From the NCBI GenBank assembly GCA_020433835.1, contig JAGRBY010000236.1, forward strand, positions 1 to 9,945: a stretch of 9,945 nt of DNA. Reading direction: 5' to 3'. Position 1 is the first letter of the stretch. Each line of letters begins with the position of its first letter. This stretch comes from Anaerolineae bacterium. Lineage in GTDB: Bacteria; Chloroflexota; Anaerolineae; 4572-78; J111. Position numbers and translations under genes: made by a program. The notes beneath the pieces were generated by a model. That model did no database searches. It was given only the letters and a program-made list of their open reading frames with translations, and was not told where the DNA came from. Positions 1-7,090 of this stretch are shown piece by piece.

Positions 1-85
1 TGGTGTCGTTTTTGACGTTGAGGTGTACTTGGCAGCCTACGCCGCAGTACGGACACGTTGAGCGGACTACCCTGTCGGCTTTCAT
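1..85 (-). CDS. N-terminus of molybdopterin oxidoreductase / formate dehydrogenase alpha subunit (partial, runs off left edge)
   Basis: Only the first 28 codons are in the window; the rest lies beyond base 1. They begin with ATG at 85-83 and encode the segment STCPYCGVGCQVHLNVKN at about residues 9-26. CPYCGVGC is the first part of the [4Fe-4S] cysteine motif that opens the molybdopterin-binding subunit of formate dehydrogenases (FdhF/FdhA type) and related enzymes; the remaining cluster cysteine would lie outside the window. The family oxidises formate to CO2 using Mo- or W-bis-molybdopterin. A strong ribosome binding site, AAAGGAG, lies 5 bases before the ATG, which fixes the start. No Tat signal precedes the cysteine motif, which suggests a cytoplasmic enzyme. 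Exact substrate cannot be told from this fragment; a nitrate reductase or other DMSO-reductase family member is the alternative. Confidence 0.8.
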   Translation of the reverse strand, partial: MKADRVVRSTCPYCGVGCQVHLNVKNDT

Positions 86-142
86 ACTTGCTCCTTTATA
101 GATATACTGGTGATATATCAGTGGGTAATTTTTGTAGTAGGG

Positions 143-171
143 ACTGTAACAAATAATCGGTTAGAGGTCAA
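143..171 (-). promoter_or_regulatory. Candidate sigma-70-type promoter for the molybdoenzyme gene
   Basis: On the minus strand a -35-like TTGACC (171-166) is followed after 17 bases by a -10-like TACAGT (148-143). A start near 136 would give a leader of about 50 bases before the ATG at 85. The -35 is a 5/6 match and the -10 only 4/6, so this is a plausible but unproven call. A 10-base perfect palindrome TGATATATCA (111-120) lies in the predicted leader and could be an operator or chance. Confidence 0.35.
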
Positions 172-285
172 ATTCCGGTGTTCTGTAGCATAGGGATCGC
201 TTGCGGTGTAGGTATTACTGCCGAAAGGTTAAAGCTGAGAACAAACAATCAGGCATAAGCGATCCTTGTGATATAAATGTATTTC

Positions 286-309
286 TTAGCCTGCGCCTTA
301 GCCTCAGCC
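286..309. repeat. Short hexamer array (TNNGCC x4)
   Basis: Four tandem 6-base units on the plus strand read TTAGCC, TGCGCC, TTAGCC and TCAGCC. The array begins 9 bases beyond the stop codon of the MFS gene. The same kind of units recur at 4285-4302 (opposite orientation) and 4367-4390, again just downstream of a gene. This looks like a dispersed, degenerate intergenic repeat. No coding potential was seen. The rest of the 86-317 gap holds only the promoter candidate and a 9-base inverted repeat (194-202 with 257-265). Confidence 0.5.
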
Positions 310-317
310 TTCTACGA

Positions 318-1940
318 TCACAAATGAAGCGAGGTGTCTTCGGCATGAACACCAGCGCGCACCTCCTTACCTTCAATTAGCAGCGCGGCGGCCAGAGCGC
401 TCAACAGGCACAGGCCGGCACCGGCTAACATCGCCATACGAAAGCCGGAGATAAAGGCGCGATCAATGGCTTGCTCAAGCTCTATGCGCAAATCGCCATT
501 GACTTCGGGGGGGATCTCGGCACCGGCCAACTTGACGCGCTCTTGATCAAGCACGGCTTGCACATCGGGCGAAATATGAAGCTCGGCTAAATCGCGGTCG
601 AGGCTGCGATTAAACGAGCCTAAAACGAACAAGCCCAGAACGGCAATCGCCAGCAGGCCGGCCACGCGCGAGACCGCGTTATTGATGCCGGAAGCTGTAC
701 CGCTGTATCGCTGTTCCACCGCCCCCAGGGCAGCGGCGGCAAGCGGCGGCGCGCTGATGGCCATGCTTACGCCCAAAACGGCAATACCCGGAAAGAAGGT
801 TGTCCAATAACTACCACCAACTCCGGGAATGGCAAAAAGCACAAAGCCGATAGCGGCCAGAATCATCCCGATAATTAAAGGTCTTCGAAAACCATAGCGG
901 TCGGCTAATCCACCGGCCCAACGCGAGAGAAGAAATATAATCAAGACAAACGGCAAAAAAGCTGCGCCGGTAGCCGTGGCCGAATAGCCCTGGACTTGAA
1001 TAAAATTGAACGGCATAAAGAAGAGCAGTCCGCCCAGGCCGGCGTACAGGGTAAACGTTAGGATATTGGCTCCGGTAAAGGTGCGAGAGTGAAAGAGGGG
1101 GAGCGGCACCATTGGGGACGCCGATGAAGCTTCGACATAAACGAAAGCAACCAGAGCTATTGTGCCGCCAATTAAACCGACCATAACCCATAGATCACCA
1201 AAACCGTAAAACCCGGCTTCAATGAGGCCATAGGTGATACCTCCTAAGCCAATGGTAGCCAGCAGCGCTCCCAGCCAGTCCAGACCACCATTTGCTTGTT
1301 CATCGCGGCTTTCAGGTACGCGCCAGTAGAGAATAAACACGACAAGGATACATAGGGGAATATTGAAAAAGAAGACCCAGCGCCACGATACGTTTTCAAC
1401 CAGCCACCCACCCAGAACCGGGCCAAGGGCCGTGGTCAGGGCTGAGAAGCCAGACCAGGTGCCGATAGCTTTACCGCGCTCCTCGTCCTTAAAATAAGCG
1501 CCGATAATTGCCAGGCTGCCCGGTACCAGCAGTGCTCCGCCAACGCCCTGCAATGCTCTGGCCCACAGTAGGTGCGAAACATCTTGAGCAAATCCACACC
1601 AGAGCGAGGAACCGGCAAATAAGGTGATACCCAACGCATAAATAAAGCGCCGCCCAAACTGGTCACCCGTAGCACCGCCGACCAATATCAAAGCGGCCAT
1701 GAAAAGAACATAGATTTCAACAATCCATTGCACTTGAAAAACACTGGCGTTGAGATCGGCTTGGAGAGCCGGTAAAGCGACATTAATAACGGTACTGTCA
1801 ATAAAGGCAATACTGGAGCCGATAATCGTTGCGGCTAAAACCCAGCGGCCTATTTTTTTGTGCCTAGAAAGTGCGGTCGTCGTTGACTGGCTCAGGCATT
1901 CGTCGACAATGGGTTCAGATAACTTGTCGGCTTGATGCAT
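318..1940 (-). CDS. DHA2-family MFS multidrug efflux transporter (EmrB/QacA type, 14 TM)
   Basis: A 540-residue integral membrane protein of the major facilitator superfamily, drug:H+ antiporter-2 family. It would export hydrophobic drugs or toxic compounds across the cytoplasmic membrane using the proton gradient. After a polar N-terminus of about 30 residues come family signatures: DSTVINVALP at about 48-57 (motif D1, with the membrane-embedded Asp49), GDQFGRR at 92-98 (motif A), and GPVLGG at 173-178 (motif C of exporters). Hydrophobic segments continue to the end, compatible with 14 helices. A hydrophilic loop of about 50 residues near 448-500 precedes the last helix, as is common in EmrB-like proteins. 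The ATG at 1940 has AAGGA 6 bases upstream. No regulator or membrane-fusion partner is adjacent, so the substrate is unknown. It stands alone, with gaps of 232 and 260 bases on either side. Confidence 0.92.
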   Translation of the reverse strand: MHQADKLSEPIVDECLSQSTTTALSRHKKIGRWVLAATIIGSSIAFIDSTVINVALPALQADLNASVFQVQWIVEIYVLFMAALILVGGATGDQFGRRFIYALGITLFAGSSLWCGFAQDVSHLLWARALQGVGGALLVPGSLAIIGAYFKDEERGKAIGTWSGFSALTTALGPVLGGWLVENVSWRWVFFFNIPLCILVVFILYWRVPESRDEQANGGLDWLGALLATIGLGGITYGLIEAGFYGFGDLWVMVGLIGGTIALVAFVYVEASSASPMVPLPLFHSRTFTGANILTFTLYAGLGGLLFFMPFNFIQVQGYSATATGAAFLPFVLIIFLLSRWAGGLADRYGFRRPLIIGMILAAIGFVLFAIPGVGGSYWTTFFPGIAVLGVSMAISAPPLAAAALGAVEQRYSGTASGINNAVSRVAGLLAIAVLGLFVLGSFNRSLDRDLAELHISPDVQAVLDQERVKLAGAEIPPEVNGDLRIELEQAIDRAFISGFRMAMLAGAGLCLLSALAAALLIEGKEVRAGVHAEDTSLHL

Positions 1941-2200
1941 AATCTATCCTTAGAAATTTCAGTCGTAGTCAGTTGCGACAAGACAAAATGAAGTGTAGCA
2001 ACAGGCTCAATGCTTCACACGTGCGTCAAGGGGGGTTCAGGTTAGGTGGATAACAATAGTTTGACCAAGCCTTGTGTTGAAAGAAAACTTCATGCCATAC
2101 TACTCACTTTTTCATGGTCGGTAGCCTAATGGATAAACAACATTTTGATCGTACTCTACCTAAATTAACTATAGGTTAACGCTAAATTGCGGTGATGGTA
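1941..2200. other. Intergenic gap without a recognised feature
   Basis: 260 bases between the DUF2231 gene and the MFS gene. I found no ORF with coding character, no convincing promoter and no strong terminator. A weak AT-rich inverted repeat TTAAC-TATAG-GTTAA sits at about 2166-2180, roughly 20 bases beyond the DUF2231 stop. It has no good U-tract, so it is not called a terminator. A TTGACG hexamer lies upstream of the MFS gene, but no -10 element is at the right distance. Confidence 0.5.
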
Positions 2201-2632
2201 TCACGGAAGAATTCCCACATGAAAGCGGTACACCAGCTCAGCGCCCAGCCAGGCTGTGGCCAATACAGCCGCCAACCCCAACAGCATCACACCAAAGTAA
2301 GGCCACCGATGACGCACAAGGACATCAGGCCAGCGAAACCGCATATAGATGAGCAGCCCGTTGAGAATAATTAAGGTTACCCCGGCGGTAATATGCGAGT
2401 TAATATTGCTGCGGCGAGGATCATCAATAGCCAGGCGACTTTGGTCGATCAGGCCAAAGATAGTGGCAAATAAGGCGGCTGCCCAGCTTAGGATAAAGCT
2501 CCAATACGCAAACCGTTCGAGGTCAGACTGACCGCGCCACAGCCCCATACCGGTCATCAGCACACCCAAAATGTAGAAGGCGATGGGAAAGTGAACCGTT
2601 GCGGAATGGAGCGGATGGCCAAAAAGAGTCAT
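2201..2632 (-). CDS. Small DUF2231-type membrane protein
   Basis: A 143-residue protein with four predicted membrane helices (about 12-30, 43-62, 80-98 and 112-132). The N-terminal GHPLHSATVHFPIAF (5-19) and a later NINSHITAG (76-84) match the His-rich pattern of DUF2231 membrane proteins, whose biochemical role is not established. The conserved histidines (6, 14, 80) lie in or near helix ends and could bind a metal or haem; that is inference. The ATG at 2632 is followed directly by the family motif, but I see no clear ribosome binding site before it. It starts 30 bases after the adenosyltransferase stop, so it is probably translated by re-initiation in the same transcript. The upstream in-frame stop is the adenosyltransferase stop codon itself, so no longer version exists. 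Confidence 0.75.
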   Translation of the reverse strand: MTLFGHPLHSATVHFPIAFYILGVLMTGMGLWRGQSDLERFAYWSFILSWAAALFATIFGLIDQSRLAIDDPRRSNINSHITAGVTLIILNGLLIYMRFRWPDVLVRHRWPYFGVMLLGLAAVLATAWLGAELVYRFHVGILP

Positions 2633-2662
2633 AAGCCGATGATGCCAACCGTCCCGGTCATA

Positions 2663-3235
2663 TTACGACTTCGCTGCGCCAACGTTTTTAGCCAACGTTG
2701 TCTTTTCCCCAATCCGATGTTCTTCGTAGCGGGCCAGGGCAAACAGCAGCGAGGAGAGCCGGTTGAGATAGCGCACAATCTCTTTATTCTCCAAATCCCC
2801 TTCAATGAGCAAGCGAGCGACATGGCGCTCGGCCCGGCGAACCACGGTGCGGGCTACATCGAGCCAGGCCCCAATCGTTGTATCACCAGGAATAACGAAT
2901 TGATTTAAGGGAGGAAAGTCGTTGCCTAATTGGGTGGTGACTTCTTCCAGCCACGCAACACGATTGGCCTCCAGAGTTTTTGGCAGTTTGACCCCCCGTG
3001 GCGTAGCCAGTTCGCCCATAAGCAGCCATAAATCACGCTGAGCTTCCAAAATAATGGTCCGAGTTCGCTCGCTGGCCGTGGGTTCAGCCCGAACGACCCC
3101 CATAAAAGCACTTGCTTCATCGACCGTGCCATAAGCCTCCGGACGCAGATCGTACTTGGTTACGCGCTCCATACCGAGGAGGCTGGTGTAGCCCTCATCA
3201 CCTTGGCCGGTGTAGAGGATGGTTTTCTTAGCCAT
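2663..3235 (-). CDS. PduO-type cob(I)alamin adenosyltransferase (cob(I)yrinic acid a,c-diamide adenosyltransferase)
   Basis: A 190-residue enzyme that transfers the 5'-deoxyadenosyl group of ATP to reduced corrinoid, giving adenosylcobalamin or its precursor. The N-terminal ILYTGQGDEGYTSLLG (6-21) corresponds to the ATP-binding segment usually written YTRTGDDGTT. GTVDEASAFMG (36-46), FVIPG (113-117), ARTVVRRAERHV (128-139) and YLNRLSSLLFALAR (156-169) match the other conserved blocks, including the Arg/Arg/Glu triad of the active site. The length is typical (about 180-200). The ATP segment is slightly divergent (GQGDEGY for RTGDDGT). ATG at 3235 is preceded by AAGGA at 10 bases. It is the middle gene of a probable three-gene unit with the zinc-ribbon/HEAT gene and the DUF2231 gene, and could serve the corrinoid use or synthesis hinted at by the chelatase locus further upstream. 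Confidence 0.9.
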   Translation of the reverse strand: MAKKTILYTGQGDEGYTSLLGMERVTKYDLRPEAYGTVDEASAFMGVVRAEPTASERTRTIILEAQRDLWLLMGELATPRGVKLPKTLEANRVAWLEEVTTQLGNDFPPLNQFVIPGDTTIGAWLDVARTVVRRAERHVARLLIEGDLENKEIVRYLNRLSSLLFALARYEEHRIGEKTTLAKNVGAAKS

Positions 3236-3268
3236 AAATTGTTCATCCTTTTTGATGGCAAGTTGCCA

Positions 3269-3293
3269 ACACGGTGCGGTATCAAAACCGTGT
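3269..3293. repeat. Inverted repeat between the HEAT gene and the adenosyltransferase gene
   Basis: ACACGGT (3269-3275) and ACCGTGT (3287-3293) form a 7-base inverted repeat with an 11-base loop, in the 76-base gap upstream of the adenosyltransferase start. No U-tract follows on the minus strand, so it is not an intrinsic terminator. It could be a leader hairpin, a processing site or a protein-binding site. It is too small for a cobalamin riboswitch. Confidence 0.35.
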
Positions 3294-3311
3294 CAACCAT
3301 CTGTGTTCATT

Positions 3312-4154
3312 CTATTTCTTCATCCATCCGAGAAATCGGTTTGATTTAGGCAGATTTGATAATACTTGCTGGGCGCGTCTCCCGCCAATTTGCTCTAACG
3401 ACTCGCGGGCTTGGTAGCGCACCCCCTCGTGCTTTTCACCATGCAGCAGTTTCGCTAAAGGCTCAACCGCAATGCGCGACCCGCATTTACCAAGGGCATC
3501 GGCGGCCCAATAGCGAACCCCAATTTCGGCATCATTGAGCGCTTGAATCAGCGCTTTAGCCGAACGGGCTTTAATTAAACCTTTAACGCCCTGTTCTTGG
3601 CAAATTTGACCCAGCGCTCTAGCCGAGCCATAACGGGCATCGGGGTCCTCATCGTGAAGCAGGGTTTCAATCAAAGCATCGACGGCATTGATGCCTATCT
3701 GGTTGATCTGGTAGATGGCAAATTCGTGATTTTCCGGCTCATCCAGGTCATCCAGCAGCCGTTGCAGCTTTTCGGCCTGCTGACGAACCACTTTTTCTTT
3801 GAAAATTTGATTACGCTCATCGCGCAATTGTTTTCTATCCTGTAGCATCTGCCGGCGACGCAGTTGATTACGCTTTAGATTGACTCCGCAACGTTGGCAA
3901 TGAATGGCATCAATTTTGTTTTTTTGGTGACACAAGACGCAATCTATATAAAGTGCGCTGCCGCATTCGGTACAGAAGCGTTGATCTTCGGCGTTTAGGG
4001 TACCGCAGCCGGGACAGGTGTTGACGGCATCCAGGCCAAGATCGGTAGCTAAAAGCGTAGAGCCGCAACCTGTGCATTCGATGAGTTGGCGGAGGGAGGC
4101 ATCGCGATCAATCGGCGTGCCGCAGTTGGGGCATTTCAAATCGTGAAGTTTCAT
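3312..4154 (-). CDS. Triple zinc-ribbon protein with C-terminal HEAT/PBS-lyase-like repeats
   Basis: A 280-residue soluble protein with two clear halves. The first 90 residues hold six CxxC pairs (Cys 8/11, 27/30, 47/50, 61/64, 72/75, 86/89), which can form three zinc ribbons of the double-zinc-ribbon kind. A charged, probably helical linker (about 93-137) follows. Then come HEAT-type repeats (about 143-262) with units such as DEDPDARYGSARALGQ and DAEIGVRYWAADALGK. Both halves are typical protein-protein or nucleic-acid interaction modules, and no catalytic motif is visible; the function is unknown. I chose ATG 4154, with GAGAG about 8 bases upstream, over an in-frame TTG at 4175 that would add seven residues. 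A good promoter lies 57-85 bases upstream. It leads the unit with the adenosyltransferase and the DUF2231 gene. Confidence 0.8.
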   Translation of the reverse strand: MKLHDLKCPNCGTPIDRDASLRQLIECTGCGSTLLATDLGLDAVNTCPGCGTLNAEDQRFCTECGSALYIDCVLCHQKNKIDAIHCQRCGVNLKRNQLRRRQMLQDRKQLRDERNQIFKEKVVRQQAEKLQRLLDDLDEPENHEFAIYQINQIGINAVDALIETLLHDEDPDARYGSARALGQICQEQGVKGLIKARSAKALIQALNDAEIGVRYWAADALGKCGSRIAVEPLAKLLHGEKHEGVRYQARESLEQIGGRRAQQVLSNLPKSNRFLGWMKK

Positions 4155-4210
4155 AAAACAAGTCTCTCGAAGCAAAACTGGGTAGGTGTGATACTGTAGA
4201 TTTAATGTTA

Positions 4211-4239
4211 ATTATGCCCGAAACACGTTACTTTCTCAA
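4211..4239 (-). promoter_or_regulatory. Sigma-70-like promoter for the zinc-ribbon/HEAT - adenosyltransferase - DUF2231 unit
   Basis: On the minus strand TTGAGA (4239-4234) and CATAAT (4216-4211) are separated by exactly 17 bases; each is a 5/6 match to the consensus. Transcription would start near 4204, giving a leader of about 50 bases. It lies after the terminator that closes the tsaD transcript, as expected for an independent unit. Confidence 0.5.
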
Positions 4240-4284
4240 TGTTTAAATGTAATTATTCAGCCGCAAGACGGCTTGACGTAAATC

Positions 4285-4302
4285 AGGCTGAGGCTAAGGC
4301 TA
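4285..4302. repeat. Hexamer array (AGGCTR x3), one arm of a 14-base inverted repeat
   Basis: The three units on the plus strand are AGGCTG, AGGCTA and AGGCTA, the reverse complement of the units at 286-309. The stretch 4285-4298 pairs with 4366-4379 over 14 bases with one G-U in the RNA, enclosing the terminator hairpin. Confidence 0.5.
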
Positions 4303-4304
4303 AG

Positions 4305-4347
4305 AAAAAAGCAAAAAAAAGCGCCAATTTCTTGAGCGTGTGGCGGC
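4305..4347 (-). terminator. Probable intrinsic terminator after tsaD
   Basis: In the minus-strand transcript CGCCA (4345 down to 4341) pairs with TGGCG (4326 down to 4322) across a 14-base loop. It is followed at once by CTTTTTTTTGCTTTTTT (4321-4305). The stem is short (5 bp, or 6 with a bulge) but the U-tract is excellent. It lies about 90 bases after the tsaD stop and before the next promoter, so it is well placed to end the chelatase-to-tsaD transcript. Confidence 0.6.
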
Positions 4348-4366
4348 TCACCCTGAATTTGCCTGC

Positions 4367-4390
4367 TTAACCTCAGCCTTGGCCTTTGCC
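4367..4390. repeat. Hexamer array (TNNNCC x4), other arm of the inverted repeat
   Basis: Units on the plus strand are TTAACC, TCAGCC, TTGGCC and TTTGCC, in the same period-6 style as 286-309 and in the opposite orientation to 4285-4302. The array lies within the 283-base gap between tsaD and the HEAT gene, which otherwise holds only the terminator and the promoter. Confidence 0.5.
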
Positions 4391-4437
4391 TACTCATGGT
4401 GACATCGATTGGCTGAGGTGTTACAAATTTCTTTCTC

Positions 4438-5505
4438 TTACGCCAACCGCAAGTTGGCTACCACATCCAATTCCCACCCACTGACTTTTCCCGCCTGCAA
4501 ACGCCAGTAGGCGGCAGCACCGATCATCGCTGCGTTATCGGTGCAGAGATAAAGTGGCGGGATCAGCACCGGCCGGTCGATAGCGGTCATCATTTTGTTA
4601 CGCAGCAGCATATTGGCCGATACTCCACCGGCCAGCAGCACTTCAGTAACATTATACTTCTCGGCAGCGGCTTTTGTTTTGCTGACCAACACATCGACAA
4701 CCGCCATTTGGAACGAGGCTGCGATATCGGCAACCGGCATCTGGCGATGTTCGGCCTGTTTTTGTTGCAACTTCTGCTCCCTTGAGGGACGTCGTAATTT
4801 TTCGACCTTAGTATATTTTTGCGCAACACGCAGCACGGCGGTTTTAAGCCCCGAAAAGCTAAAATCGAACGAGTCGCCCAGTTTAGCGCGGGGGAATTTA
4901 AAGGCCGCCGGATTACCGCCCTTAGCAGCTTCCTGAATGGCCGGCCCCCCCGGAAAACCGAGATCAAGCACCCGGGCCACTTTATCAAATGCCTCGCCGG
5001 CCGCATCATCGATAGTTCGGCCCAGAATTTCGTAGTTGCCGTGGTTGCGAATGAGAACCAGTTCGGTATGGCCGCCGGAGACGATGAGACACAGCGCCGG
5101 AAATTGCTTATGCGGCGGATGGCCGCGATTTTCAGTATCGAGCCAGTTAGAGTACAGATGCCCTTCCAAATGGTTAACACCAATTAGCGGTATATTCTGA
5201 GCCAAAGCGATGCCTTTTGCCGCATTGACGCCCACCAACAAACTACCAACCAACCCCGGCCCGTAGGTCACAGCGACAGCCTCAATTTCGTTCCAGCCGG
5301 TTCGGGCCTCGATAAGCGCGTCTTGAACGACGGTGCCGATGGCCAGGATATGCTGGCGTGAGGCGACCTCGGGAAAGACGCCGCCGTAGCGCCGGTGAAT
5401 GTCGATTTGCGAAGCGACAACATTCGACAAGATGCTGTAGCCGTCTTCGATCACCGCCGCGGCGGTTTCATCGCACGAAGATTCAATCGCAAGAATTTTA
5501 GTCAT
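4438..5505 (-). CDS. tsaD: tRNA N6-adenosine threonylcarbamoyltransferase TsaD
   Basis: A 355-residue ASKHA-fold enzyme that transfers the threonylcarbamoyl group from TC-AMP to A37 of ANN-decoding tRNAs (t6A), working with TsaB and TsaE in bacteria. Visible hallmarks: [14 protein letters not shown] at 5-18, the metal-binding HLEGH at 112-116, VSGGHTELV at 142-150, GEAFDKVAR at 170-178, [10 protein letters not shown] at 215-224, LAGGVSAN at 291-298 and CTDNAAMIG at 321-329 (Asp323 the third metal ligand). The length is slightly above the usual 335-345 because of a charged insert at about 233-256. I chose ATG 5505 over an in-frame TTG at 5535: the family N-terminus starts there and GAGAAGG lies about 12 bases upstream. 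Its start overlaps the NUDIX stop by 8 bases (ATGACTAA), implying translational coupling. It is the last gene before the terminator. Confidence 0.97.
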   Translation of the reverse strand: MTKILAIESSCDETAAAVIEDGYSILSNVVASQIDIHRRYGGVFPEVASRQHILAIGTVVQDALIEARTGWNEIEAVAVTYGPGLVGSLLVGVNAAKGIALAQNIPLIGVNHLEGHLYSNWLDTENRGHPPHKQFPALCLIVSGGHTELVLIRNHGNYEILGRTIDDAAGEAFDKVARVLDLGFPGGPAIQEAAKGGNPAAFKFPRAKLGDSFDFSFSGLKTAVLRVAQKYTKVEKLRRPSREQKLQQKQAEHRQMPVADIAASFQMAVVDVLVSKTKAAAEKYNVTEVLLAGGVSANMLLRNKMMTAIDRPVLIPPLYLCTDNAAMIGAAAYWRLQAGKVSGWELDVVANLRLA

Positions 5506-6061
5506 CAGATAATTTACCTTCTCGCCAGAGCGCAATGGCCTGGCGGTTTGTGTCGAATGCGATATCCGGCAGGTCGTCTAAGCCGAAGAAGTCCACCTGA
5601 TCGGTATCATCGCCGGTAGCGGGTTGGCCGCCCACAACCTTACCTTTGTACATAATCAGCACCCCACTGCCCCGATAATCTTCATAGTAGAAGGCATCGA
5701 TCAGCCGACTGATTTCAACCTCATAACCGCTCTCCTCCCGGCACTCGCGGATGGCGGTTTGCTGCGGTGTTTCGCCGATTTCCATGAAGCCGCCGGGAAA
5801 ACACCATTTGCCCCGTTCCGGCTCCATTGTGCGGCGCACCATAAGAATACGCCCATCTTTTTCGGCCATCACGGCGGCGGTCACTTTGGGATCGATAAAC
5901 TGAACAAAACGGCACTCTGCATCAGAGCACACGCGCCGAACCCGACCGTAAAGCTCGCGGTTGACCATCTCGGCGCGGCAGCGGGGGCAGTAGGTGAAAC
6001 CTTGCCGCAGCGAAGCCGCCTCCTCAACGGTGAGGCTCAGTTCTTCGCCGCTATCAGACAT
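5498..6061 (-). CDS. NUDIX hydrolase with N-terminal zinc ribbon
   Basis: A 187-residue protein of the NUDIX superfamily, which hydrolyses nucleoside diphosphates linked to another group. The complete box runs from Gly91 to Tyr113 ([16 protein letters not shown], then CREESGY), with the catalytic metal ligands Glu106, Glu109 and Glu110. In front is a small zinc-binding region: CPRC at 25-28 and CSDAEC at 45-50. The second pair has an unusual CX4C spacing rather than CX2C. Zinc-ribbon NUDIX proteins are often NADH or ADP-ribose pyrophosphatases, but the exact substrate cannot be read here. I chose ATG 6061 (AAAGGCGG about 9 bases upstream); an ATG at 6067 is also possible. The open frame continues upstream to 6193, but that part lies inside the URO-D gene and has no family similarity. 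It overlaps both neighbours by 8 bases. Confidence 0.9.
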   Translation of the reverse strand: MSDSGEELSLTVEEAASLRQGFTYCPRCRAEMVNRELYGRVRRVCSDAECRFVQFIDPKVTAAVMAEKDGRILMVRRTMEPERGKWCFPGGFMEIGETPQQTAIRECREESGYEVEISRLIDAFYYEDYRGSGVLIMYKGKVVGGQPATGDDTDQVDFFGLDDLPDIAFDTNRQAIALWREGKLSDD

Positions 6062-7043
6062 AGGCATCGACCGCCTTTCGGGCAGCCAGGATGTTGGCCG
6101 TCGGTGCGACGATGGGGGTGACGCAGCCGGTGCCCAGAATAAAACGCTGCCCTTCGGTGGCTTCGATAGCGGTTTTGGCTTCGGCCATGACATCGTCAGG
6201 TGTACCGCGCACCATTGTCTCCCACTGGCGCAGCCCGCCGCAGAGCGCCATCGCCGTGCGCGTTTTGGCTTCGCCTAATGACGGCGGCGTTTCGACATCG
6301 TGCCAGTTGATGGCTTGAGCCGGATAACCGGCCACCATATCAAACATGACGTTAATGCCATGCAGATGAATCAAATTGAACCACATCCCCTCGGTTGCTG
6401 CCAAAATTTGCATGTCGAAGTCGTAGCAAAGCTCACGGTATTCGGTCTCCGTCAGTCGATTGTAACTGGCGTGCTGGAGTGCCAAAAAAATGCCGGCTGC
6501 GCCGGTCGGTTTGAGGGCTTCGATAAAGCGAATAATCGACTCGGTGATGGTAGCTAGACCGGCTTTAACGGCCTCCGGGTATTGACGAATGTCGGACAGG
6601 AGGCGTTCGCCAACCAGATTTTTGGCCTGTGATAACGGGTTGAATATCGTTTGGATGAAGGGGACATCTGCGCCGACCGACTGCCCGATCAAGCGATTGG
6701 CTTCGATAACCTCGCCCAGCAGCCCCTGGCGCGGATCGAGCGGCTTGAGCTGATACCAATCTTCCGGCGTTTGAATGATGCGCGGCCCCCAGGCGCGGGT
6801 ACCTTCCAGGTTGCCCAGCCATGATGAGGTTGCGCCGTAGCCCTCTACGCAGAAGTTGCTGCTGGGGGTGACTTTGACGATATCGAAATCGAATGTTTCT
6901 TGAAACGTTAACGAGGCCCGGGCCAGTTCATCGCCAAATTGATCATCAACGGGCCAGTGCCGCCACAGGGCGACCGGCGGGCGATCAACCGCAGCCCCAT
7001 TTATCGTCGCTTCGAGACGTTCTCGTTTTGACATTGTACTCAT
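6054..7043 (-). CDS. URO-D superfamily protein (uroporphyrinogen decarboxylase / corrinoid methyltransferase-like)
   Basis: A 329-residue TIM-barrel protein. The N-terminus (SKRERLEATINGAAVDRPPV, 5-24) and the C-terminus (GTGCVTPIVAPTANILAARK, 304-323) follow the superfamily pattern. It lacks the RQAGRY motif of true HemE: the equivalent place reads ALWRHWPVDD (25-34). It is therefore probably not the haem-pathway decarboxylase. HLHG at 226-229 stands where methylcobamide:CoM methyltransferases (MtaA/MtbA) have HxCG, and Cys307 in GTGC matches their final cysteine. A His/His/Cys metal site is thus possible, which suggests a methyl-transfer or demethylation role; this is inference. GAGGAG lies 8 bases before ATG 7043 and supports that start over the ATG at 7034. 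It lies 47 bases after the VWA gene, and its stop overlaps the NUDIX start (ATGTCTGA). Confidence 0.85.
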   Translation of the reverse strand: MSTMSKRERLEATINGAAVDRPPVALWRHWPVDDQFGDELARASLTFQETFDFDIVKVTPSSNFCVEGYGATSSWLGNLEGTRAWGPRIIQTPEDWYQLKPLDPRQGLLGEVIEANRLIGQSVGADVPFIQTIFNPLSQAKNLVGERLLSDIRQYPEAVKAGLATITESIIRFIEALKPTGAAGIFLALQHASYNRLTETEYRELCYDFDMQILAATEGMWFNLIHLHGINVMFDMVAGYPAQAINWHDVETPPSLGEAKTRTAMALCGGLRQWETMVRGTPDDVMAEAKTAIEATEGQRFILGTGCVTPIVAPTANILAARKAVDAYV

Positions 7044-7090
7044 AGTAGATACTCCTCACTCTCGTATGCTGTTACAACCACAAATGTATT

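Noticed and set aside
2116..2190. tRNA-like stretch (GTAGCCTAATGGATAA resembles a tRNA D-arm)
   Set aside because: No matching acceptor stem, anticodon arm or T-loop (GGTTCGAAT-like) follows at the proper distance.
3256..3293. Terminator for the HEAT gene
   Set aside because: The inverted repeats have no U-tract after them on the minus strand, and the next gene follows closely with the same orientation.
4595..5187. Long open frames on the plus strand and in the other minus frame across tsaD
   Set aside because: They are shadows of tsaD, which has every family motif in its own frame; the same applies to plus-strand frames over the other genes.
6062..6193. 44-residue N-terminal extension of the NUDIX ORF
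   Set aside because: It overlaps the URO-D coding region, is low in family similarity and proline-rich as out-of-frame sequence often is; ATG 6061 has a good ribosome binding site.
6054..7043. Call as canonical HemE uroporphyrinogen decarboxylase
   Set aside because: The RQAGRY signature that binds the substrate is absent; only the superfamily fold is supported.
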